Shown here: in pieces, positions 19,288 through 28,718 of the stretch | Layout of the letters: each line of letters opens with the position of its first letter | How positions within the stretch are numbered: position 1 is the first letter of the stretch | Assembly (NCBI GenBank): GCA_021811535.1 | Contig: JAJZOF010000025.1 | Location: forward strand, 1-44,928 | Direction of reading: 5' to 3' | DNA from: Microcaldota archaeon | GTDB lineage: Archaea; Micrarchaeota; Micrarchaeia; Micrarchaeales; CABMGC01 | DNA length: 44,928 nt | Program-made: the position numbers and the translations under genes | The notes under the pieces: model-generated | What the model saw: only the letters and a program-made list of their open reading frames with translations | Told to the model about the DNA's origin: nothing | The model's database searches: none

Positions 19288-20076
19288 GTGATAATGCAGA
19301 ATATAAGCGAGCTGGAAGAGAAGAGCGCATATATAATACGCGAGACAAAGGAGAAGTTTGAGAATGTTGCTGCACTATGGTCTGGCGGCAAGGATTCAAC
19401 AGCTATGATAATGATTGCGCGCAGGGCATTTCTTGGGAAGGTGCCTTTTCCGGTAATACACATAGACAATGGTATAGACTTCCCGGAGACGTACAAGTTC
19501 AGGGATGACCTCGCTAAAAAATGGAATTTGAACCTGATAGTCGCGAAGAGCAGGATAAAGCCGGAACTCTCTGGATTTAGCTGTTGCGGGTCAAACAAGA
19601 CAGATGCGCTGAAGGAAGTGATGAAGGAGCATGGATTCGATGCGCTTATTGTATCAATACGCAGGGACGAGCATGGGATACGGGCCAAGGAAAGGTACTT
19701 CAGCCCGAGGGACACCGAATTCAAGTGGAATTACAAGGATCAGCCCGCAGAACTCTGGAACAACTATTCCTCAAAGATGGATACGAAGGGGCACGTACGC
19801 GTTCATCCTATACTTGACTGGAATGAGATAGATATATGGCAATATACACTGAAAATGAAAGTACCGGTGAACCCGCTTTATTATTCAAGCAACGGATACA
19901 GGTATAGGAGCTTGGGATGTACGCACTGCACTGTCCCTGTAAAGTCGAATGCAAGGAGCGTAAAACAGATAATGGACGAGCTCAAAGTAACAGAGACAGA
20001 AGAGAGGGCAGGGAGAGAACAGGACAAGGAGAAGGCTTATGTGATGGAGAAGCTGAGGGCTCTTGGGTATATGTAG
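19288..20076 (+). CDS. cysD: Sulfate adenylyltransferase subunit 2-like (CysD) / PAPS reductase-family ATP pyrophosphatase
   Basis: 262 aa; PP-loop ALWSGGKDSTAM, IHIDNGIDFPETYKFRDDLAKKW, RRDEHGIRAKERYFSPRD, PAELWNNYSSKMDTKGHVRVHPILDWNEIDIWQY, YRSLGCTHCTVPVKSNA, tail VMEKLRALGYM (compare CysD SMExKKRxGYF). GTG start, or ATG at 19294. Confidence 0.85.
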   Translation: MIMQNISELEEKSAYIIRETKEKFENVAALWSGGKDSTAMIMIARRAFLGKVPFPVIHIDNGIDFPETYKFRDDLAKKWNLNLIVAKSRIKPELSGFSCCGSNKTDALKEVMKEHGFDALIVSIRRDEHGIRAKERYFSPRDTEFKWNYKDQPAELWNNYSSKMDTKGHVRVHPILDWNEIDIWQYTLKMKVPVNPLYYSSNGYRYRSLGCTHCTVPVKSNARSVKQIMDELKVTETEERAGREQDKEKAYVMEKLRALGYM

Positions 20077-20084
20077 GTGCTCGC

Positions 20085-21293
20085 TTGGATATCAAAAGGG
20101 TTACCCTTCTGGGAAATAAGGATCATGGCAAATCCACTTTAATAGGGAGTCTCCTGATAGCAACTAAGTCTGCTACAAAACAGCGGATTGATGAGGCAAA
20201 AAAAGTGAGCATGAAGCTGGGAAGGGATTTTGAACCTGGCTTTATACTGGACAGCTTTGAAGAGGAGCGTGAAGGAGGATTGACAATAGACACCACAAGG
20301 GCACAGATTACTTACAGAGATGCGGCGTTCGAATTCATAGACGTTCCAGGCCACGAAGAGCTTATAGGGAATATGATAAGCGGCGCATCCTACGGTGATT
20401 TCGCCGTGCTCATGGTATCTGCGAAAGGCGGGGAAGGAGTAACTGAGCAGACGAGGAGGCACCTTGTACTGGCTAAGCTGCTTGGGATAAGGAGAGTAGT
20501 GGTAGCAGTAAACAAGATGGATATGGTTGCATACAAAAAAGAGAGGTTTGAAGCTATCGTGGAGTCTGTACAGGAGTTCTGCATGAATGTGGGATTTGAG
20601 CCTGGCTCGGTAGTTTTTGTCCCTGTGTCTGCTTACAATGCTGATAATCTTGTAAAGCGCTCTATGCACATCAGGTGGTACAGGGGCAAGCCACTTATGG
20701 AACTTATCTACGAAGCGGCATCTGCTAGAAAGAAGGGCAATCGCGGACTTAGGCTCCTATTTCAAGGCACTATAAAGAGCGGGCGGAAGACATTGTACAC
20801 TGGAAAGATAGTAAACGGAAGATTGAGAAGGGGGCAGAGGATACTTGTTATGCCTCTTGGAAAAAATGCAGTAGTTAGCTCGTTATATGTAAAGGGGAAG
20901 GAGATTGGCTCCGCTTCGGAAGGAAATAATGTGGCGCTGGAAATGCCTGGAACACATGCAACACGCGGGTGCATCGGATTTGAACCTGAAAGCAACCCGA
21001 GGTGTGGCACCGTATTTGAAGCGATGGTATTTTCTGTAGGCAGGATACCCAAAAAGGTGCAACTCAGGATGAATGGCTCTGAATTTATGGCTGATGTTTC
21101 CGTATTCGGTGAGATTGACCTGAAGAGCGGCAAGATCAAGGAAGCGAACTCGATAAAGCCTTTAGGTACTGGAAAGGCAAAAATCAGGCTCTCGAGGAGT
21201 GTCGTTATAGAGAGCGCTGCCGAATGCCCGGAGATGGGAAGATTCCTGCTTTATGATTCCGGAAAGTTTGCAGGCATAGGAGTGATAGGCTAG
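20085..21293 (+). CDS. cysN: CysN-like / EF-1A-related translational-type GTPase (sulfate adenylyltransferase subunit 1-like)
   Basis: GNKDHGKSTLIGSLL (G1), DVPGHEELIGNM (G3), NKMDMV (G4), beta-barrel domains; in-frame TTG at 20085 with aggtg upstream is the likely start; immediately follows cysD. Confidence 0.78.
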   Translation: MDIKRVTLLGNKDHGKSTLIGSLLIATKSATKQRIDEAKKVSMKLGRDFEPGFILDSFEEEREGGLTIDTTRAQITYRDAAFEFIDVPGHEELIGNMISGASYGDFAVLMVSAKGGEGVTEQTRRHLVLAKLLGIRRVVVAVNKMDMVAYKKERFEAIVESVQEFCMNVGFEPGSVVFVPVSAYNADNLVKRSMHIRWYRGKPLMELIYEAASARKKGNRGLRLLFQGTIKSGRKTLYTGKIVNGRLRRGQRILVMPLGKNAVVSSLYVKGKEIGSASEGNNVALEMPGTHATRGCIGFEPESNPRCGTVFEAMVFSVGRIPKKVQLRMNGSEFMADVSVFGEIDLKSGKIKEANSIKPLGTGKAKIRLSRSVVIESAAECPEMGRFLLYDSGKFAGIGVIG

Positions 21294-22348
21294 GCCTCGC
21301 AGATCTTTTCGTAGGCTTCTATAGTTTTGGATATCGCCTTTTCCCAAGTGAAACCCCTGGCATTTTTCATTGCCTTGGAGAGCGTCTTGCTGTCCGGGCC
21401 ATTAGAGCATATGCTTTCTATGGCATCCGCCATTGCGTACTCGTCTTTTGCCTCTATGCAGTAGCGCCTTACTTCCTCTGGGATTTTTGCATGCTTGTAT
21501 ATTATTACTGGTATGCCCCTGGCTTTCGCCTCTAGTATCTCGTAGCCCATTCCCTCATAGAGGCTGGGGAAGACAAATACGTCAAAACTGTCGTATGTAT
21601 CCACTATCTTTTGCGCGGGGGCGAAGCCCATGAAGCGTATGCGCTTGTCATCCTTTGCAGAGGATTCAAGTTTTTCATACTCGTATCTCTTGTTGCCCCA
21701 AAGCCTGAACTCCAGCTTTTTCTGCGAAGTCATTTTAAATGCGCGTATTGCAAACCCTACGTTTTTGCGCGACCTGAATGCGCCGATGTATCCCACAACG
21801 CACGCCTTCCCTTCTTTTTTGCGGATCTTATGCGATATATAAGCCCTGTCTATCCCGTGGTTTATCACAAATGCCCTCTTCCTCTCGAAGCCCAGCTTTA
21901 CAGCATCATTCTTTGTAAGCGTAGAATTTGCGAGCAGGTAATCTGATTTGAGCATAAGCCTGAGGGAATATCTTGTCTCGAGCGCAAGGCGGATTCTGCC
22001 CTTCAGCGAGGTGGCCATGTCAGAATCAAGCTCGGGCTCAAGAAGAGGCTGAAAATCATGAGCGGTGGAGACAACCTTTGCCATGCCCTTTCTTATAGGG
22101 TTTATGGGTTTCACATCTACTTTGTGGATTATATCGGCACCGCTGTAATCGCTGAGAGATGCCATAACTGCCATGCGAAACCAGGAGTACGCGCCGCCAA
22201 ACCTATCCCTTATTGGGTATTCTATCTTATCTGCATTGATGCCTTTGATTGCCTTGATGCCATGGTATATTTCGTACATATAAGTGGATACGCCCTCGCC
22301 AGATGAATTGTCGAAGCGGCCTGCGCCGCCAAGCAGATATACATTCAT
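21290..22348 (-). CDS. Glycosyltransferase, GT4/GT1-type
   Basis: 352 aa; GYIGAFRSRKNVGFAIRAFKM, FVFPSLYEGMGYEILEAKARGIPVI. Confidence 0.88.
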   Translation of the reverse strand: MNVYLLGGAGRFDNSSGEGVSTYMYEIYHGIKAIKGINADKIEYPIRDRFGGAYSWFRMAVMASLSDYSGADIIHKVDVKPINPIRKGMAKVVSTAHDFQPLLEPELDSDMATSLKGRIRLALETRYSLRLMLKSDYLLANSTLTKNDAVKLGFERKRAFVINHGIDRAYISHKIRKKEGKACVVGYIGAFRSRKNVGFAIRAFKMTSQKKLEFRLWGNKRYEYEKLESSAKDDKRIRFMGFAPAQKIVDTYDSFDVFVFPSLYEGMGYEILEAKARGIPVIIYKHAKIPEEVRRYCIEAKDEYAMADAIESICSNGPDSKTLSKAMKNARGFTWEKAISKTIEAYEKICEA

Positions 22349-23850
22349 TTAGACCTACCAGAACCAAAAAACCTTAGAATATACCCGTTGATGTCACCGA
22401 TCCATGCGCCCCCTGCGGGCCATTTTGCGCCATTTGAGCTGCTCTTGACAGCGAATATACCGTGCCTCTGGTGATCACCGCTCCTTGATATCTCAGGTTT
22501 CATGTAAATGGATGAACTTGAATAGTTGAACACGTCTATCGTATATCCGCTCTTTGCCTCGATGAGCATGTCGGGGGCTATGAACGCAGGGTTCTTTCCG
22601 TAATAATCTTCGCCGTCTATAACGCTTGCGATGACTCGTTTCCCATTAGAATTTATTTTTATTAACCTGTCCTTAATCTCGGATTTTATCTTTTCTTTGG
22701 ATGATCCTGTGACTAAAGGCGCATCGAATCTGGAATCGTTTATCCATATCATGCTAACGGGACCGTTTGATACAGACGCAAATGCCTTTGTGCGCCCCAT
22801 ATCGAAATCGAAGTCGTGTATTCTGGTATAGCTGCCGGCAGATGCCCCAGAGAGCAGGCTTCCTGCAACTTTGTATGCGGCATTGTGCATCTTCCTTGGC
22901 ATTTTGTCATAGACCTTTCTCAGTCTGCTCTTCATCAGCAATTCCCTTATAGCATATCTCGCATCGGGACCGTTTTTTTTGGAATTGTATTGCTCCTCTA
23001 CGCTTTTCTTCAGGTTAGCGTATCCCTCGCGTATCAGCCACGAATTTATAAGGAATTTTGAGTGTATCGGCTGGGCGCCATGGTCAGAAACGGCCATAAT
23101 GGCAAAATCATCGTAATTTCCTGATGCGTGCTCGTATAGCTCCCTGATTACATCGGATATTACAGAGTATATAGGCATCACATACTTTTCCCATCTCTGA
23201 TTATTAAGTGAATAATGCTGCATCCTGTCTGTCTCGGTAAAGCATGAAAACATCAGATCGAAATCCTCGCGTTTGGCTATCTCCATTGTCATCTTTGCCC
23301 TGGCCCTTGCGCTGGCGGTGTACTGTGCTGATGCCTCTTCCAGTGTTACCCTGCCTTCCTTTAGCTCCTTCTCTATCTCAGGTTCTCCAGCGAAGCTGTT
23401 TTCCTTCGCATATTTTTCTATTTTCTTTGAGTTGAATCTTGGGGCTAGAGGCCATCCGGACATCATATGAACATTCTTTTCGCTGCTTGGCGAGACTGCC
23501 ATTGGCGGGGTTATTATGAAACTTGTAAATCCCCTTCTCCCCAAGACATCCCAGAATGCCCCTTTTGAATTATCGAAGTATACAAGCTGTTTTGTATAAT
23601 GCCTGTCAAGCACAAAGAAGTCCATGGAGCCGTGCCTTGAAGGCTGCAGCCCGGTATAGAAGCTGGGCCATGCCGCACCGGTCATCGGAGGCAGAGTCGA
23701 CTCGAGGTCCATTACGCCTTTCTTCCCAAAACCAAATACCTTGGAGAATCCGTCTTTACGTGAATGCTCTGCAGAGAATTTCTTAAGCAACCACAGTGGC
23801 GCGGAGTCTATGCCTATTATAATCAGTTTCCTAGATTTTGTGCGCCCCAT
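22345..23850 (-). CDS. Alkaline phosphatase superfamily / type I phosphodiesterase-like protein
   Basis: 501 aa; IIIGIDSAPLWLLKKF, STLPPMTGAAWPSFYTGLQPSRHGSMDFF, MAVSDHGAQPI. Confidence 0.8.
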   Translation of the reverse strand: MGRTKSRKLIIIGIDSAPLWLLKKFSAEHSRKDGFSKVFGFGKKGVMDLESTLPPMTGAAWPSFYTGLQPSRHGSMDFFVLDRHYTKQLVYFDNSKGAFWDVLGRRGFTSFIITPPMAVSPSSEKNVHMMSGWPLAPRFNSKKIEKYAKENSFAGEPEIEKELKEGRVTLEEASAQYTASARARAKMTMEIAKREDFDLMFSCFTETDRMQHYSLNNQRWEKYVMPIYSVISDVIRELYEHASGNYDDFAIMAVSDHGAQPIHSKFLINSWLIREGYANLKKSVEEQYNSKKNGPDARYAIRELLMKSRLRKVYDKMPRKMHNAAYKVAGSLLSGASAGSYTRIHDFDFDMGRTKAFASVSNGPVSMIWINDSRFDAPLVTGSSKEKIKSEIKDRLIKINSNGKRVIASVIDGEDYYGKNPAFIAPDMLIEAKSGYTIDVFNYSSSSIYMKPEISRSGDHQRHGIFAVKSSSNGAKWPAGGAWIGDINGYILRFFGSGRSK

Positions 23851-23862
23851 TTTTATCCCCTT

Positions 23863-24699
23863 CTAGCCTGTGAATGCTGCGCTAAGGTATGAAACCACTC
23901 CGATCCCGCTCTCTGCAGAAGAATTGCCTGAATTTGAATAATTAAGGATCCTGCCCCTCGCCGAACCCATGGATTTGGATATCAGCATTGCAGAGGTTAT
24001 CGGGCCGTATCCGCATGCGCTATTGCCCGATTCCTCCACGCTCCTATAGAATACCATGGGATCTGCAGCCTTTATTGCATTTATCAGTGGCGCATCGCGC
24101 GCCTTGGCTACTGGGGCAGGCTCGTAATGGTTAAGATCGGAGCTTGCGATGGCTATTATCTCCCTGCTGTTTTTTTCTGCAGCGTGCAGCACAGCCTTCG
24201 CAACAAGCTCTGAGTTATAATAGGATTGATTGCCCATGCAGATGCATATCAGGCTCTTTTCCGGAGCGACTGCTGCAAGAAATGGAAGCTGTACTTCTAT
24301 TGAATGCTCCCTGTGGTGAGCCTCCTCATCCAACGATATCCTATTGCTATAATGACTTATATCTTCTGCCATCTCTTCGTCAGTCTCAAACTTCCCCATT
24401 GGAGTCTCCCATGTTGCTTTTGAGAGCGCTATCGCATTGCCGATCCCGGTGTGATTTGGCCCTATGATTATTATAGTATCAGCATCCCTTTTATTAAGCC
24501 TTGACGCTATTGCGGCGTAGGCGAATGCCGCTGTCTTTCCTGAATAGGATATGCCGGCATGCGGAGATACGAATGCGTTGGTATTGCTGTTGGCCCATGC
24601 CTGAGTTCCTGCATCGGATAGCATCGAGAGTATCATCTTTTCCAATGGTGCCTTCTGGCGCGGATAGAAGCTGCCTGCAGCATAAGGCTTCCTGATCAT
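23863..24699 (-). CDS. AmmeMemoRadiSam system protein B / MEMO1 family
   Basis: 278 aa; IRKPYAAGSFYPRQKAPLEKMI, VSPHAGISYSGKTAAFAYAAI, IIGPNHTGIGN, DLNHYEP. Confidence 0.92.
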   Translation of the reverse strand: MIRKPYAAGSFYPRQKAPLEKMILSMLSDAGTQAWANSNTNAFVSPHAGISYSGKTAAFAYAAIASRLNKRDADTIIIIGPNHTGIGNAIALSKATWETPMGKFETDEEMAEDISHYSNRISLDEEAHHREHSIEVQLPFLAAVAPEKSLICICMGNQSYYNSELVAKAVLHAAEKNSREIIAIASSDLNHYEPAPVAKARDAPLINAIKAADPMVFYRSVEESGNSACGYGPITSAMLISKSMGSARGRILNYSNSGNSSAESGIGVVSYLSAAFTG

Positions 24700-24735
24700 A
24701 GGATAACTTTTAACAGTTGGCGCTTAAATAGTTTT

Positions 24736-25368
24736 ATGGCTCGCGAGAATGAGATACTTGATAGGCTTGGGGAGAGATATGGGAAAGATCTCCACACGCA
24801 GCTTGAGCATGAGAACATTGAGCAGCTCTTTGTGGCTGTCTTCCTCTCCCCCCAATGCACAGACAGGCAGGTAAACAATGTTACAAAGGAGTTATTTAGC
24901 AGATTTAGAAGCTTTAGAGATTATGCTAATGCTGACATCAGGGTGCTGAAGCGCTACCTGAGAGGGCTTAATTATTACAAGACCAAGGCAAGGAACCTGA
25001 AAGAGTCATGCGGCATGCTGGTGAATGAATTCGGAGGGAAGGTGCCGAGAAGCATAGATGAACTTACCAGAATGCCTGGGATAGGAAGGAAGGTAGCCAA
25101 TGTGATACTCGAGGAAGGTTACGGGATATGCGAGGGCATTGCGGTAGACACGCACTGCGGCAGGGTAGCCAGGAGGCTTGGGCTCAGCAGGCACAAGGAT
25201 CCGTATAAGGTTGAGAAGGACCTTATGAGGAGATTCGAGAAGGGCTTGTGGTGTGAGGTATCAAATCATTTTATAGAGCTGGGAAGGGATGTGTGCACTG
25301 CAAGAGTTAAGAAATGCGAAGGATGCGTGCTGAACGACATCTGCCCTTCAAGCACTGCTTATAGATGA
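24736..25368 (+). CDS. nth: Endonuclease III (HhH-GPD DNA glycosylase/AP lyase with Fe-S cluster)
   Basis: 210 aa; VFLSPQCTDRQVN, LTRMPGIGRKVANVIL, VDTHCGRVARRLGLS, C-terminal Cys motif CTARVKKCEGCVLNDIC. Confidence 0.92.
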   Translation: MARENEILDRLGERYGKDLHTQLEHENIEQLFVAVFLSPQCTDRQVNNVTKELFSRFRSFRDYANADIRVLKRYLRGLNYYKTKARNLKESCGMLVNEFGGKVPRSIDELTRMPGIGRKVANVILEEGYGICEGIAVDTHCGRVARRLGLSRHKDPYKVEKDLMRRFEKGLWCEVSNHFIELGRDVCTARVKKCEGCVLNDICPSSTAYR

Positions 25369-25378
25369 TTAATGCGCT

Positions 25379-26521
25379 TCAAGAAAGATATTCCTTGTTA
25401 CGTATCTTCTCGTTTATGTAGTCATCTACAAATGTAAGCCTAGGGCCCTGCAGTGCATCCTGCTCGAGCTTCTTCTTTGATTTTATCATGCGCTGCAACT
25501 CATTTACCCATCCCTTATTTCCCTTTATCCATGTGTAATCAAGCATCTCCTGCGCGCGCTTAAGGTCCACTTCGGTAGCGTGTATTGTCATCTTGTTCAG
25601 GAACTCGTATTTATCGAGATCAGACATCGTTACGCCTATGAACTTTGCTTCCGGAGTTGCAACATCGGATCCTATATATGCAAGGTTTATGCTACCGGTC
25701 TTTATGGTCCAATAGATATACCAGCCCCACGCGTCAGAATCCGTAAATACGTATATGGGAAGGCCGCTGTCTGCAAGTTTTCGTATTATCCTCCTTGTTC
25801 CACGCGCTGCCTGGCCCTGCGGTGTTATCAGTATGGCATTCTCCTTCTTCCATAGGCCGTCTTCGTTTAACCTCTGCCAAAGCGCATCCTTCTCGACCAC
25901 AAGGACGTATTTGGCGTCTATATCCACAAATTCTATGTCGTTATCTACATCGCTTGGTATGGCCCATCCGCTCCTGCCCTGCTTTGAGCAGTCTATCTCT
26001 GTTTTCTCGTCCCCGAAGCGGTCTATAACCTTCATTTTTCCTGCAAGGACCCCTTTCCTGTTTGCATTTAGGTTAAGGTTTTCCCTGTTTACCCCAAGGG
26101 CCACCTCCAAATCTTCTATCAGAGGATTTGATTCGGATTGTTCGCTGAATATGTTCTCGTCCACATCTTCGCCAAGGGAGAATTTGAGCTGGTAATACAA
26201 GCCCCTTATGGTAGTGTGCAGATTCTCATTCAGGAACTTGTGGCACTTTGATGCTATCGCTATCGTCTGCATGAACCGCTTTGATTGTGAGATATTCAGG
26301 AAATTGCGCTCTTCCTTCGCCGGACCAAGCTTAAGGTAGCCTTTGCTCTCGTCGAATATTATATTTGAGCGGGTTCTGGCAGTTGTTGTGAACTTAGGAG
26401 GCGTGCCGTTGTTTATGTCTATGAGAAGCGAGCGGCCCATCGCCTCAAGCCTCTCTGCTGCGCTGTTATCTTGCTGCGGCGCTGGCTGGGACGCTTTTTT
26501 GATATCTTTCCTTGCGGACAT
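25379..26521 (-). CDS. top6A: DNA topoisomerase VI subunit A
   Basis: 380 aa; RGLYYQLKFSLGE catalytic Tyr region, VVEKDALWQRL, ITPQGQAARGTRRIIRKL, VFTDSDAWGWYIY. Confidence 0.94.
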   Translation of the reverse strand: MSARKDIKKASQPAPQQDNSAAERLEAMGRSLLIDINNGTPPKFTTTARTRSNIIFDESKGYLKLGPAKEERNFLNISQSKRFMQTIAIASKCHKFLNENLHTTIRGLYYQLKFSLGEDVDENIFSEQSESNPLIEDLEVALGVNRENLNLNANRKGVLAGKMKVIDRFGDEKTEIDCSKQGRSGWAIPSDVDNDIEFVDIDAKYVLVVEKDALWQRLNEDGLWKKENAILITPQGQAARGTRRIIRKLADSGLPIYVFTDSDAWGWYIYWTIKTGSINLAYIGSDVATPEAKFIGVTMSDLDKYEFLNKMTIHATEVDLKRAQEMLDYTWIKGNKGWVNELQRMIKSKKKLEQDALQGPRLTFVDDYINEKIRNKEYLS

Positions 26522-26529
26522 ACTATCCC

Positions 26530-28488
26530 TTATCTTTCTTCGGGTCTTTCCTTATTGTCTGCGGTTATATACCTCCTGAGTTTTTGTATTATCTCCCTCT
26601 TCCTTGCGCTGTCCTTAAGGGCGACCTGGAGGACGTCGGCTATGTTTGATGCCTTGATTATCTTTACTCTCTTCATCTGATCCTTCTCCAGCAGTATGTC
26701 CTTTACGTTTGATTCTGGAACTATTACGGATTTTATCCCTGCAGTTATTGCCGCTGAGACTTTATTTGTAACGCCGCCTACGGGAAGGACATCGCCCCTT
26801 ACTGACAGGGATCCTGTCATCGCTACCTCCTGGTTTACGGGTATTCCTTCCAGCGCAGATATCACCGCAACTGCCACTGATATGCTTGCGCTGTCGCCCT
26901 CCACGCCCTCATATGTCTGCATGAACTGCACGTGTATATCGTATTGCGTTATGTCCCTCTGCATGTGCTTCTTTATTACTGCACTGATGTTCTTTACCGC
27001 TTCCTGTGCTATCTTCCCGAGCTTGCCGGTTGGTATGAGCTTGCCCTCCGTCTTTGAGCTTGCAGGGGTTACCTCCGCAACTATCGGAAGCACCACTCCT
27101 GACGAGAGATATGAGGATCCAACTATTGCAAGGCCGTTTACACGCCCTATTGCGAAGCCGCTTGTCCTGAATATCTGATAATCCTTCCTGTACTCCAGCG
27201 ACTGCTCGACCAGTTGCGCTTCTATCGGCTTTGCTAGGGTAAGTGCTGCTTTTACATCCTTCTCTGATACTGCGCTCTCCTTGTTCTCTTTGGCTATGTC
27301 CCCTGCTGCCCTTATAAGCCCGCCCAGGTCCCTTAGTGCAAGAGTGAGCTTGCCTTTCCTCCCGCTCCTCCTGCGCGCCTCATTTATTACGGCCATGCAG
27401 GCCTCATATGTAAATGGCGGTATTTTGGCATCCTTTCTTATTTCCTGGGCTATGAAAGTGATGAGCTTCTCCCTATTCTTCTCCGTATCCGGCATTGTGG
27501 ATTCCATATACACTTCGTATCCGTATCCCCTTATCCTTGATCTAAGTGCAGGATGCATCTTCTGTATGTCCTGCAGGTTTCCAGCAGCCACAAGCAGAAA
27601 ATCGCACGGCACAGGTTCAGTCCTGACTAAGGCTCCAGAGCTTAATTCGCTCTGCCCTGTTATCGGGTATTTCTTTTCCTGCATTGCCGTAAGGAGTTCC
27701 TGCTGCGACTTTGGCTCCAGATCTGCAACCTCATCTATGAAGAGCACGCCCTTGTTTGCCTTATGTACCGAACCGCTCTCGACTCTCAGATGTGGAGGGG
27801 TCCCTAGCCCTCCTGACTGCAGCGGATCGTGCTTCACGTCACCGAAAAGTGATCCCGCCTTTGACCCTGTGGCATCTACAAAAGGTGCATGCATCATTCC
27901 TGTGTTATCGACTATCAGTTTTGCCTCGTTGGCCTCGAATACCCCCGGCATTATTCCTACTCTCCTGAATCCGCTTATAAACAAGGCCATTGAGCCGAAT
28001 ATCAGCACGCCGAGTATTATAGCGCTGAGAAGGATTATCTGGTTGCCTTTCACAAACGGAGTGAAGGATAAGATTGCAAGCGCGACAACTATTATGAAGA
28101 TAATCGGTATAAGGATGCTCCTTCCCTGCGATGGCTGCATCCTGCTCTTCATGCGCTCTTTCTGTACAATCTGCCTGCCCTGTCCATCCGGAAGAGGTTT
28201 TCCAGCCTCGGGAGGCTTTGGATAGGTCTTTACAGACTTTACAAGCGGTTTATTCTCATCATTTGGATTCTTGTATACTAAGACATCCTCAAGATCAGCT
28301 GATGGCAGAAGCTCTGCTATTGCCTGCGCCAGCATGGTCTTGCCTGTCCCCGGTTCGCCTATCAGCAGTACATTCCTGTTCTGCTTTGCTGCTTTCTTTA
28401 TTATCTCGACTGCATTTTCCTGACCTATAACCTGATCAACTAGCCTTGATGGTATCTTTATGCTCTCCGTAGTCTTAAATCGCTTCAT
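26530..28488 (-). CDS. lonB: Archaeal ATP-dependent membrane protease LonB
   Basis: 652 aa; Walker [17 protein letters not shown], two TM segments, Lon protease domain [58 protein letters not shown]. Confidence 0.95.
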   Translation of the reverse strand: MKRFKTTESIKIPSRLVDQVIGQENAVEIIKKAAKQNRNVLLIGEPGTGKTMLAQAIAELLPSADLEDVLVYKNPNDENKPLVKSVKTYPKPPEAGKPLPDGQGRQIVQKERMKSRMQPSQGRSILIPIIFIIVVALAILSFTPFVKGNQIILLSAIILGVLIFGSMALFISGFRRVGIMPGVFEANEAKLIVDNTGMMHAPFVDATGSKAGSLFGDVKHDPLQSGGLGTPPHLRVESGSVHKANKGVLFIDEVADLEPKSQQELLTAMQEKKYPITGQSELSSGALVRTEPVPCDFLLVAAGNLQDIQKMHPALRSRIRGYGYEVYMESTMPDTEKNREKLITFIAQEIRKDAKIPPFTYEACMAVINEARRRSGRKGKLTLALRDLGGLIRAAGDIAKENKESAVSEKDVKAALTLAKPIEAQLVEQSLEYRKDYQIFRTSGFAIGRVNGLAIVGSSYLSSGVVLPIVAEVTPASSKTEGKLIPTGKLGKIAQEAVKNISAVIKKHMQRDITQYDIHVQFMQTYEGVEGDSASISVAVAVISALEGIPVNQEVAMTGSLSVRGDVLPVGGVTNKVSAAITAGIKSVIVPESNVKDILLEKDQMKRVKIIKASNIADVLQVALKDSARKREIIQKLRRYITADNKERPEER

Positions 28489-28614
28489 GGAACCAGTTTT
28501 TTACAAATAGCAAGATAATCTGCATGTATAACTATAAAAATTTGTGGCATTTCTTTAGGGATATGGAATATACGGCCGCGCAAGTGCCGCAGCTATCTTG
28601 AATATAAAAAAGCG

Positions 28615-28656
28615 GCGTTTAGAGGGTGGGGAAAATGAATAGAATACTCTAAACGC
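28615..28656. other. Inverted repeat with 22-nt loop in an intergenic region
   Basis: GCGTTTAGAG-ggtggggaaaatgaatagaata-CTCTAAACGC, perfect 10-bp arms. Confidence 0.45.
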
Positions 28657-28718
28657 ACGAAGCATTAAATAGAATATAGCAGTTTATAAACCTTTCTAAA
28701 AATAGTTTTACTTTCAGT

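Noticed and set aside
19917-20084. N-terminal extension of the 458-aa ORF covering the CysN-like GTPase
   Set aside because: The extension overlaps the end of cysD out of frame, and the protein homology begins at LDIKRVTLLGNKDHGKS; TTG at 20085 is a better start.
27281-28225. 314-aa plus-strand ORF
   Set aside because: Antisense to lonB, Ser/Ala/Pro-rich shadow ORF.
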